Notes under the pieces: model-generated
Seen by the model: the letters and a program-made list of their open reading frames with translations, nothing else
What the model was told of the DNA's origin: nothing
Databases searched by the model: none
Part shown: one piece after another, positions 50,666 to 57,255 of the stretch
Position numbering within the stretch: position 1 is the stretch's first letter
How the letters are laid out: every line of letters begins with the position of its first letter
Assembly (NCBI GenBank): GCA_934691725.1
Contig: CAKUTF010000004.1
Span: 51,874 to 115,873 of the forward strand
Length of the DNA: 64,000 bases
From: an uncultured Fibrobacter sp.
GTDB taxonomy: Bacteria > Fibrobacterota > Fibrobacteria > Fibrobacterales > Fibrobacteraceae
Direction of reading: 5' to 3'
Made by a program: the position numbers and the translations under genes

Positions 50666-51289
50666 ATGACAGAAACCCAAATTCCGTTTTCCAGCAAAAA
50701 GATTCGCTCCGCTGCGAGAGACGCTCTTCGCGGCAACTGGACTTTCGCCTGCATCGCAGGCCTCCTGTACGAAATCATCACCGTCATCGTTCGGATTCCC
50801 ATCGACGACAGCACATCCAGCTTTCTGATTTCCTTTTGCATCGCATGTATCCAATCCATTCTGACAATCGGATTTTTCGCCTGTTTTCTGGACATCATCC
50901 GAAAGAAGCCTCTAACCTATTCCCGGCTACTCCTCGGATACACAAGCCTCCGCTTTTTCGGGAAAATCCTCTGGACAGAAATCATCGCCTCGGTATTTCT
51001 CGTTCTGTGGCTTCTGCTTTTCATCATCCCCGGTATCGTCAAGGCTTTTTCCTATTCCCTTGTTTACTTTATCCTGATTGATCACCCCGAATATTCCGCA
51101 AACGAAGCGATTACAAAAAGCCGAAAAATGATGGACGGCCACAAGTGGGAACTGTTTAAGCTTATTTTCAGCTTCATCGGCTGGTGGATTCTCTGCGCCG
51201 TCACATTCGGCATCGCGGCCATCTGGGTTACGCCATATTTCATGACCGCCTTTGCCAAGTTCTACGAGAACCTGAAGGATAATGCGTAA
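50666..51289 (+). CDS. DUF975 family membrane protein
   Basis: The protein has 207 residues with five or six membrane helices. It matches DUF975 in 'KKIRSAARDALRGNWTFACIAGLLY', 'LFIIPGIVKAFSYSLVYFILIDHPEYSANEAITKSRKMMDGHKWELFKL' (pieces over about 120-168) and a final amphipathic segment. The 'SANEAITKSRKMMDGHK' block after the fourth helix is the family's most conserved motif. Function is unknown, and the protein is expected in the inner membrane. GGAGG precedes the ATG by 6 bases. Its last 8 bp overlap the vsr start, so the two are translationally coupled although no functional link is known. Confidence 0.9.
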   Translation: MTETQIPFSSKKIRSAARDALRGNWTFACIAGLLYEIITVIVRIPIDDSTSSFLISFCIACIQSILTIGFFACFLDIIRKKPLTYSRLLLGYTSLRFFGKILWTEIIASVFLVLWLLLFIIPGIVKAFSYSLVYFILIDHPEYSANEAITKSRKMMDGHKWELFKLIFSFIGWWILCAVTFGIAAIWVTPYFMTAFAKFYENLKDNA

Positions 51290-51710
51290 GAAAGAACCGA
51301 TGACCCGCTCGGAAATGATGCGAGCGGTGCATTCCAAGGATACGAAGCCGGAAGTCATCGTGCGAAAGGCGCTGTTCAAAAAAGGCTTGCGGTTTCGCTT
51401 GCAACGGCGCGACCTGCCGGGAAGACCGGACATTTTCGTACTCCGGTACAAGGTCGTCGTTTTTGTAAACGGCTGCTTCTGGCACCAGCACGGATGCGCC
51501 TTGACGACGCGCCCCAAGTCCCGCCCGGATTTTTGGAACGAGAAGTTCGATAAAAACGTAGCGCGGGACGTGAAAACGCTGCGGGAACTTTCCCTGCAAG
51601 GTTTCCGGGTGGCTGTCGTCTGGGAATGTTCCTTGAAGAAAAGCCCGGAACGCACCGTGGAAAGGCTCTGGAACTTTATCGTCGGCGACGAAGAATTTAT
51701 CGAAATCTGA
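51282..51710 (+). CDS. vsr: Very short patch repair endonuclease Vsr
   Basis: The protein has 142 residues with the Vsr pattern 'TRSEMMRAVHSKDTKPEVIVRKAL', 'LPGRPDIFVLRYKVVVFVNGCFWHQHGC' (pieces about 47-75) and 'FWNEKFDKNVARDVKTLREL'. The aspartate in 'GRPDI' is the catalytic metal ligand; the Cys/His residues in 'GCFWHQHGC' bind zinc. Vsr nicks T:G mismatches made by deamination of 5-methylcytosine in a methylase's target. Vsr genes usually adjoin a C5-cytosine methylase, but here none is visible: the neighbours are DUF975 (8-bp overlap) and a GH9 gene. The matching methylase may be elsewhere or lost. Confidence 0.94.
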   Translation: MRKKEPMTRSEMMRAVHSKDTKPEVIVRKALFKKGLRFRLQRRDLPGRPDIFVLRYKVVVFVNGCFWHQHGCALTTRPKSRPDFWNEKFDKNVARDVKTLRELSLQGFRVAVVWECSLKKSPERTVERLWNFIVGDEEFIEI

Positions 51711-51787
51711 CCGGATTTTCCATTGCGGAATTATATTAGGGAAAAATCCGTTCCCCAAAATTTGACGGATAAACGACGAGGATTTGG

Positions 51788-53905
51788 ATGAAGCCGTTTT
51801 TTATCGCTGCGGTCGTCACAGCATTTGCCTTTGCCGAAAATGTATTTATCACGGTCGATCAGTTTGGCTATCGCTCATCCGACACGAAAGTCGCCGTTTT
51901 GCGCGATCCGCAAGTCGGTTTCGACTCCGCGCTTTCCTACACGCCGGGAAATTCACTCCAAGTCGTAGAATCCTCTTCGGGAAAAGTCGTTTTCACCGGA
52001 ACGCCCGCGCTGCACAACGGCGGCGTCACGGATTCGTCTTCGGGAGATAAAATATGGTGGTTCGACTTCAGCGCGATTACGCAAGACGGCACCTATTACA
52101 TCCAGGACGCTTCCGATGCATCCAAAAAATCCTTTCCGTTCCAAATCCGGGAAGACATTTACAACGACGTGCTGAAAGCCGCCGTGCGGATGCTCTATTA
52201 CCAGCGGGTCGGGACAGCGAAAGAAGCCCGGTATGCGGGAACGGAATGGACAGACGGCGTAAACCATGCGCAAGACGCAAACGCGCGAGCTTTTATGGAT
52301 TCGACGAGCGCAAGCCTCGAACGCGACGTGAGCGGCGGATGGTTCGACGCGGGAGATTACAACAAATACACGGACTGGAACGGCAATTACGTCGAAGCGT
52401 TGCTGATGGCCTACTTCGATAGACCCAAAGCCTTTACGGACGATTACAACATCCCGGAATCCGGAAACGGCATCCCGGACATTCTCGACGAAGCGTGGTG
52501 GGGAATTGAACATCTGCTCCGCATCCAGAACGACGACGGTTCCATGCTTTCGGTCATCGGAGAGAGCAGCATTTCCCCGCCGTCTGCGGCAACGGGAAGA
52601 ACCTATTACGGCGAACCCAACGCGACCGCGACCTATTCGGCGGCAAAGGCTTTTGCCTACAGCGCCAAGATGGCAAAAATTTTCAAGGGAGACGCCGCTT
52701 ACCAGAAGCTGTACAACGCGGCGGTCAAGGCTTTCGCCTGGGCAGAGGCCCACCCCGACTCGATGTTTTTCAACAACGTGGATTCCCTCGGAACCAAAGG
52801 TCTCGCCGCGGGACAGCAAGAAGTAACCGATACAAACAGCCGTTTAGAGAACCGCCTAAACGCCGCGCTGCGCCTCTACGAACTCACCGGAGACGCTTCC
52901 TACCAAAAGCTCTTCGAGGAGAACTACTCCAGGTTTCCGCTCATCAAATGGTGGGGAGATTCCTACCGATATGATCAGCACAATATGTTCATCCTCTACC
53001 TGACCCAGCCGAATCCGAAGCCGGATATCAAGACGGATATCGAATCCAAGTTCGTTTCGCTGATGAACAAGCCCGGGGATTTCATGGGAGCCTTTCCGAC
53101 CGACGGCTACCGGAGCTTTAGCCGGGATTACAACTGGGGTTCCAACGGGCACAAGTCCGCATACGGAGTCCTGTTCGACAGGCTTTCCAAGCTGAAAATT
53201 TCGGGAATCGATTCGGCCAAATACCACAACACCGCCGAAGAATACCTGCACTACATCCACGGAGTCAATCCATTCGGATTTGTGTATCTCACCAACATGG
53301 GTTCTTACGGAGCAAGCAAGAGCATCATGTCCATTTACCACAAGTGGTTCGAAAACGGTTCCAAATGGGACCGGAATCCCGCTCCGGGATACTTGGCGGG
53401 AGGTCCCTATTCGGATTACAAATGGGACGCCTGCTGCGACAACCAGTCTTGCGGAAGCGTTCGGAACAACCAGCTATGCTTCGCGGAAGAGCGTCCTGTC
53501 GGCGAACCTCACGAAAAAATGTATCGGGACATCAACAACGGCTGGCCGATGAACTTCTGGCAGGTGACGGAACCGAGCATCGGTTACCAAGTCAAGTTCA
53601 TCCATCTGGTTTCCAAGTTTGTCGAAGAAAAAGGCTTCGACCCGTCCGATCCGTCGGCAATCCAAAAGGCTTCGCGGTTCCAGAAAAGCGTATCGGTGAA
53701 AGTTTCCGGTCCCGATTTGCAAATCGATTCTCCAGAAAAGATTCAGGAAATCCGCCTGTTCGATTTGAAGGACCGCGAACTGATCCGCCATTCCGTGAAC
53801 GGCAACTCGGCGCGCGTCGCCTTGCCGAACCTTCCCTCGGGAATCTACTTTGCAAAAGTCAAGACGGTCCGGGCGGAAGTCGTCAAAAAGGTCGCGTTGA
53901 AGTGA
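51788..53905 (+). CDS. Secreted GH9 glycoside hydrolase with T9SS-like sorting domain
   Basis: The 705-residue precursor has a signal peptide (cut near 'TAFAFA-EN'). The CelD-type Ig-like domain ('ITVDQFGYRSSDTKVAVL', about 20-125) is followed by the GH9 catalytic domain. 'SGGWFDAGDYNKY' places the DAGD aspartates at 187-190, and 'WQVTEPSIGYQ' gives the expected proton donor E595. 'NWGSNGHKSAYG' and 'NPFGFVYLTNMGSYG' are typical cleft segments. The C-terminal 65 residues ('EIRLFDLKDRELIRHSV...SGIYFAKVKT') resemble a T9SS type A sorting signal, suggesting export and surface anchoring. Substrates are likely cellulose or related beta-glucans. GAGGA precedes the ATG. Unlike the GH9 at 1473-3155, this enzyme carries the sorting domain. 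Confidence 0.94.
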   Translation: MKPFFIAAVVTAFAFAENVFITVDQFGYRSSDTKVAVLRDPQVGFDSALSYTPGNSLQVVESSSGKVVFTGTPALHNGGVTDSSSGDKIWWFDFSAITQDGTYYIQDASDASKKSFPFQIREDIYNDVLKAAVRMLYYQRVGTAKEARYAGTEWTDGVNHAQDANARAFMDSTSASLERDVSGGWFDAGDYNKYTDWNGNYVEALLMAYFDRPKAFTDDYNIPESGNGIPDILDEAWWGIEHLLRIQNDDGSMLSVIGESSISPPSAATGRTYYGEPNATATYSAAKAFAYSAKMAKIFKGDAAYQKLYNAAVKAFAWAEAHPDSMFFNNVDSLGTKGLAAGQQEVTDTNSRLENRLNAALRLYELTGDASYQKLFEENYSRFPLIKWWGDSYRYDQHNMFILYLTQPNPKPDIKTDIESKFVSLMNKPGDFMGAFPTDGYRSFSRDYNWGSNGHKSAYGVLFDRLSKLKISGIDSAKYHNTAEEYLHYIHGVNPFGFVYLTNMGSYGASKSIMSIYHKWFENGSKWDRNPAPGYLAGGPYSDYKWDACCDNQSCGSVRNNQLCFAEERPVGEPHEKMYRDINNGWPMNFWQVTEPSIGYQVKFIHLVSKFVEEKGFDPSDPSAIQKASRFQKSVSVKVSGPDLQIDSPEKIQEIRLFDLKDRELIRHSVNGNSARVALPNLPSGIYFAKVKTVRAEVVKKVALK

Positions 53906-53945
53906 AGGGGAAATTCACAGATAAAATTTTATCCATAAAAAAGCA

Positions 53946-54869
53946 TCAAATGACAGCCCTATGAAATTGACATTTTTCAAATTGATCTAACCAATTAAAA
54001 TTATCCGATATTAACAGTTCATTCTTTTTTACAAGGTGCGTGGTCTGCATCGGTATAGTGCGATATGCCAATCCAAATTCATTCGCCCACCCACGCACTT
54101 CCTCAACATCATCATAAGTCAATAAAAAATGACCTTTAATTTGGCTAGTCAATTCAAAAATTTTTCGATGATCAACATCAAAATAATTATACAATCTTCG
54201 TCCAGCAATCGTATAAGGCGGATCAATAAAGAAAAAAGCATGGCGTTCATTTTTTCTTTTCGTTAAAATTTCAAACGCATCCGCCTGCAAGAAATTAATT
54301 CGTGTTCTCAATCGATTCGCATCTTCAATCCGCCGAATTATTGTTTCAGGATACCAGCGAGAAGCCAAGCCTCGTCCAGCTTCTCCAGATTTAATCATTC
54401 CAGAACCTTTTGCTAAAATTCCCCCATGATTTGTTCTATTTCGAACAATTGTAGAGAAGGCTCGTTCTTTAATCCCTTCAGAAGCATGAATCACAGCATA
54501 TTTCACATTTTCAGCATCAACCTTAAAATTTCTTATTTTATCGATAAGCCAAAACACATCTTTTTCTGAAAATATAGTTTGCCAAACAGCGGCCACATCT
54601 CCATCAAGTTCAACCATCATCACTTTATCGAAATACTGTTCCGCAGCAGCAGTCAATCCAATAATTCCACCACCAGCGAACACTTCTATCAATTCTGCAC
54701 AGTTACTTGCAGAAGAAAACCATTTTCTTGCGGTCGGCACAAGCCAAGTTTTCCCTCCTGGATAACGAAAAGGGCTACGTTGAGGAACGCTCGCAACATT
54801 GACCACACGTCCTATACCTTCTCTTTCCATCTCAGGAAATAACGATAACTGCCGTTCTACAATTTTCAT
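53946..54869 (-). CDS. D12-class N6-adenine DNA methyltransferase
   Basis: The protein has 307 residues of the Dam/DpnM type. 'FRYPGGKTWLVPTA' (about 33-46) and 'LIEVFAGGGIIGLTAAAEQYF' (motif I, about 60-80) form the AdoMet site. 'AFFFIDPPYTIAGRRLY' (about 208-224) is the catalytic DPPY motif. The C-terminal 'LVKKNELLISDN' is also usual in D12 enzymes. It would protect the target of the NotI-family endonuclease encoded just upstream; the two genes overlap by 4 bp (ATGA). The DNA is clearly AT-rich relative to the flanking genes, which fits horizontal acquisition. The recognised sequence cannot be read from the protein. Confidence 0.92.
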   Translation of the reverse strand: MKIVERQLSLFPEMEREGIGRVVNVASVPQRSPFRYPGGKTWLVPTARKWFSSASNCAELIEVFAGGGIIGLTAAAEQYFDKVMMVELDGDVAAVWQTIFSEKDVFWLIDKIRNFKVDAENVKYAVIHASEGIKERAFSTIVRNRTNHGGILAKGSGMIKSGEAGRGLASRWYPETIIRRIEDANRLRTRINFLQADAFEILTKRKNERHAFFFIDPPYTIAGRRLYNYFDVDHRKIFELTSQIKGHFLLTYDDVEEVRGWANEFGLAYRTIPMQTTHLVKKNELLISDNFNWLDQFEKCQFHRAVI

Positions 54870-55729
54870 AGCAATTCAAATACAGAATGTATTTCTGGAG
54901 CAACTTTTCTTTTTGCCTCAAATTTTCCCGCAAGAACCTTTACAAAATCACCCATTTCACCGGGTTTGGTATAAATAACTTTATCCAAAGCCGGTTTAAA
55001 CTCCGTATAAACCGTATCAATTAAAGATAAATGATTTAGACCATCTTTTTCATTATATATCAAATCATACAAAAACCAAGCAATGTCTGCATTATCCTTG
55101 GTTGTTCGAGGAAGAGCCGGTAGCGTATCAAAAAAAGATTTTTGAATGGCTACACATTGCTTTTTTCCCCAAGCCTTAAATATTCCACCTTTATATAACA
55201 TTTGTGGAATAAGTCTTTTTCTAGATGAAGAAAGGTAATCAGGGTGTGGAAAATTGTTATCACTCCATGAAAAATCAATTCTCGGATTTTTCATATACTC
55301 CGTAAAAGGATTTCGCAAATTCCCACTGATATACACACCCTGCACTTCAATCGATGCAAAATCCAATATATTACCGTCATCATCATATTGAGCTATCACA
55401 TAATCAATATTACCTGCCGATTGACCGTTTGCATCTAAAAGTTTTATTTCAGGCAGGGAAGTCCATTTTGCTTTTTTAGTCCAAACGAAAGACGCTGCAT
55501 TCTGAAGTATTTTCCAATCTTCACGAAATCTAGACGGACAAGTGATAACTTTACCATTTTCATAATTAACACTGCAAACTCCTAACGGATTGTCCGCTTT
55601 ATCTTTCGTACAATTTGGAAATCTATTATTAAAGGGACACAATCTATTTTCCCGAAAATAACAGGCTCGCTCGGACATATCGTCAGAAGGAAAACCAAAT
55701 ACTTCTGCAATTGGATTCGCGTTTTTCAT
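54866..55729 (-). CDS. NotI-family type II restriction endonuclease
   Basis: The protein has 287 residues. The N-terminal block 'PIAEVFGFPSDDMSERACYFRENRLCPFNN' (pieces about 6-35) and the cysteines C31, C40, C52 and C64 ('LCPF', 'NCTK', 'VCSV', 'TCPS') match the NotI family (PF12183), where four Cys bind an iron atom in the DNA-recognition fold. 'LDFASIEVQGVYISGN' (about 125-145) carries the PD-(D/E)XK-like acidic pair (E-x-Q variant). NotI itself cuts GCGGCCGC and pairs with a cytosine-type methylase. Here the partner is an adenine methylase, so specificity must differ. Together with the D12 gene it forms a complete type II R-M pair in AT-rich DNA. Confidence 0.85.
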   Translation of the reverse strand: MKNANPIAEVFGFPSDDMSERACYFRENRLCPFNNRFPNCTKDKADNPLGVCSVNYENGKVITCPSRFREDWKILQNAASFVWTKKAKWTSLPEIKLLDANGQSAGNIDYVIAQYDDDGNILDFASIEVQGVYISGNLRNPFTEYMKNPRIDFSWSDNNFPHPDYLSSSRKRLIPQMLYKGGIFKAWGKKQCVAIQKSFFDTLPALPRTTKDNADIAWFLYDLIYNEKDGLNHLSLIDTVYTEFKPALDKVIYTKPGEMGDFVKVLAGKFEAKRKVAPEIHSVFELL

Positions 55730-55814
55730 TCAACTTCCTTTTTAATAAAAAATAGAATCATTGCAAAAAGAAGATAGATCCATACTCAAAATCTACATTC
55801 TTTACGACAATATA

Positions 55815-55846
55815 AAAATCCCAAAGAAGCTATTCTTCGGGATTTT
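55815..55846 (-). terminator. Terminator after the outer ileS tail copy
   Basis: On the minus strand AAAATCCCGAAGAA-TAGC-TTCTTTGGGATTTT forms a long stem with a T run, about 20 bp after the stop of the outer displaced ileS tail. It may be the ancestral ileS terminator. Confidence 0.85.
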
Positions 55847-55864
55847 CAAATACAATCAGCGCTT

Positions 55865-55968
55865 TTACGCTTTCAGCGTCGTGAAGCAGAACTTTTCGCC
55901 ATCGGCTTCGTTCGCTTCGAGACCATCCGCAGAATCCTTCCACACGATTGCATTGGCCTGCGTCTGGC
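55865..55968 (-). pseudogene. Displaced ileS 3' tail, outer copy
   Basis: About 104 bp encode the last residues of an IleS-like C-terminus in frame ('QANAIVWKDSADGLEANEAD', then 'FTTLKA' and a stop). The first part is nearly identical to the functional ileS end, but the last residues resemble the inner copy at 56050-56346. There is no start and no upstream coding sequence, so it is a remnant. The true terminator-like hairpin lies just beyond it. Confidence 0.85.
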
Positions 55969-56049
55969 ACTACGCGCCCTACCGCAACGGCTCGGTAATG
56001 CGAGAACAAGTTCTCGCGCAACACTCGCCTCGGGCGGTAGTCACCCTTG
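55969..56049. other. Short spacer between the two ileS tail copies
   Basis: This is about 80 bp with no gene. It contains a small inverted repeat (GCGAGAACAAGTTCTCGC, near 55999-56016) and a CCTCGGGCGGTAG stretch that mirrors the CTACCGCAACGG start of the spacer. It probably marks a recombination join. Confidence 0.45.
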
Positions 56050-56346
56050 ATTCGCTTTAACGGTCGTAAAGGCGAATGTTTCGCCATCAACGTCATTCAC
56101 TTCGAGGCCATCGGCAACAGCGGCCCACTTGATGACAAGCGCTTGCGTTTCACCGGCGATGTAAGCTTCGTTTTCAGCCACGGCCTGCTTGAAGACCTCG
56201 CTTGCAGAGAACAGCGTCACTTCGATCTTGTCCGTAATCGCATAGCCCTGTTCCTTGCGGCGGTTCTGGATGCGGTTCACCAGTTCGCGGGCGACACATG
56301 CACGGCGAAGGTCGTCGGTAATCTTCAGGTCGAGCGCAACGGTAAA
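56050..56346 (-). pseudogene. Displaced ileS 3' tail, inner copy
   Basis: About 297 bp repeat the last ~97 codons of ileS in frame ('VALDLKITDDLRRACVARE' to 'FAFTTVKANQG' and a stop). The first ~120 bp (56225-56346) are identical to the functional gene except one base, while the last ~150 bp are clearly diverged. A frame is open from 56418, but its first ~25 codons are unrelated and overlap the toxin gene, so no functional protein is expected. The homology begins 22 bp beyond the toxin stop. Confidence 0.9.
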
Positions 56347-56368
56347 TGAAAACAGGAATGATGGCGTC

Positions 56369-56869
56369 CTATTTCTTATCGTGAACCAACGATAATAGCA
56401 GATTGAAAAGTTTTTCACTGATAAAGCGGTTCATGTCTCTAAGCATCGTAACGCTTTGGTCGATTTCATCTGCCGTAAGCAACTTCTTCTGATATGCGGC
56501 AAAGAGAATGCCGATGCTTCCGGTAATCGTCAGTTTCATTTTCTCAGCAACAACACGGCCTTTGCTTTCATCAATCAACAAAAAACTCGGTTGTCTTTCA
56601 TCGGCCAAAATAATCGCTTCGCTTTCTCCTAGGTCCAAGCCCGTCGCCCGTTGCAATAGGGAAACTCTATCTGCAGAAAAATCTGAATGGATTTCCAAAA
56701 ACGGACAGTTCCTAAAATACTCTGCTTCTTCTGGGTATTCCGTATTACGAGTCAGTTCTTCAAATACCGCAAAAGGAATATGGACGGAATTATACAGTTT
56801 ATTCAAAAGATCAATCTGCCCAATTTTGAACAGCGTCAACAATGGCGTTGTGTCAGAGACAACTATCAC
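56369..56869 (-). CDS. DUF3368 PIN-type toxin of a toxin-antitoxin pair
   Basis: The protein has 166 residues of the DUF3368 family, a PIN-fold branch. 'MIVVSDTTPLLTLFKIGQIDLL' gives the first acidic residue (D6), and 'GLDLGESEAIILADE' gives the second and third (about 97-111). 'SFLLIDESKGRVVAEKM' gives the fourth, with the 'TGSIGILFAAYQKKLL' block after it. PIN domains are metal-dependent RNases; in TA pairs they cleave tRNA, rRNA or mRNA when free. The start overlaps the antitoxin end by 4 bp (ATGA). It lies between the functional ileS end and its displaced copies. Confidence 0.9.
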   Translation of the reverse strand: MIVVSDTTPLLTLFKIGQIDLLNKLYNSVHIPFAVFEELTRNTEYPEEAEYFRNCPFLEIHSDFSADRVSLLQRATGLDLGESEAIILADERQPSFLLIDESKGRVVAEKMKLTITGSIGILFAAYQKKLLTADEIDQSVTMLRDMNRFISEKLFNLLLSLVHDKK

Positions 56870-57141
56870 CTAGAATTTCCGCAAGCGGCCAAAGCGTTTG
56901 CAATATCACGTTCGAGTTCGGCTTTTTCCATATCAATATAGGGAATGCCCATAGAGCCATACAGCTGAATGAGAGACAACTTGTCCATTTCAAGAATTTC
57001 AGCCGCTCGACCGTGCGAAATTGTCCCGTTCTGGATATAGGGGTATAGGAGCATAGCACGTTGCTTCAGCCACATGTCACGCTTATTTACATAAGGTTCC
57101 ATTGCAGCCGTTATTTCAATTGTAACGGATTGCATATTCAT
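56866..57141 (-). CDS. UPF0175 antitoxin of the toxin-antitoxin pair
   Basis: The protein has 91 residues. The UPF0175 pattern is visible in 'LYPYIQNGTISHGRAAEILEMDKLSLIQLYGSMGIPY' (pieces about 33-70), a helix-turn-helix-like region, with a C-terminal tail likely to bind the toxin. UPF0175 genes typically sit before DUF3368 genes as antitoxins and autorepressors. An ATG two codons later (57135) has better spacing to GAGG and may be the real start. It begins 48 bp after the ileS terminator. Confidence 0.88.
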   Translation of the reverse strand: MNMQSVTIEITAAMEPYVNKRDMWLKQRAMLLYPYIQNGTISHGRAAEILEMDKLSLIQLYGSMGIPYIDMEKAELERDIANALAACGNSR

Positions 57142-57189
57142 ACCTCACCTAATAAATATACACTTTTCCATGCAAAAGACCAAATAAGT

Positions 57190-57221
57190 AAAACGCTCCT
57201 TCCCAAGGAAAGAGCGTTTTT
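57190..57221 (-). terminator. Rho-independent terminator of ileS
   Basis: On the minus strand AAAACGCTC-TTTCC-TTGG-GAAGG-AGCGTTTT forms a stem with a T tract, about 35 bp after the ileS stop. Confidence 0.9.
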
Positions 57222-57255
57222 AAAAGTCTTTTTCGAGATTGTCGGTAACAGCCTG

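Noticed and set aside
56041..56418. A 125-residue protein encoded after the toxin gene
   Set aside because: Its C-terminal ~97 residues are a displaced copy of the IleS end and its first ~25 residues come from an unrelated frame inside the toxin gene, so it is a remnant.
53946..57141. An integrase-bearing genomic island
   Set aside because: No integrase, transposase or attachment-site pair was found; the duplications are of ileS coding sequence and fit homologous capture better.
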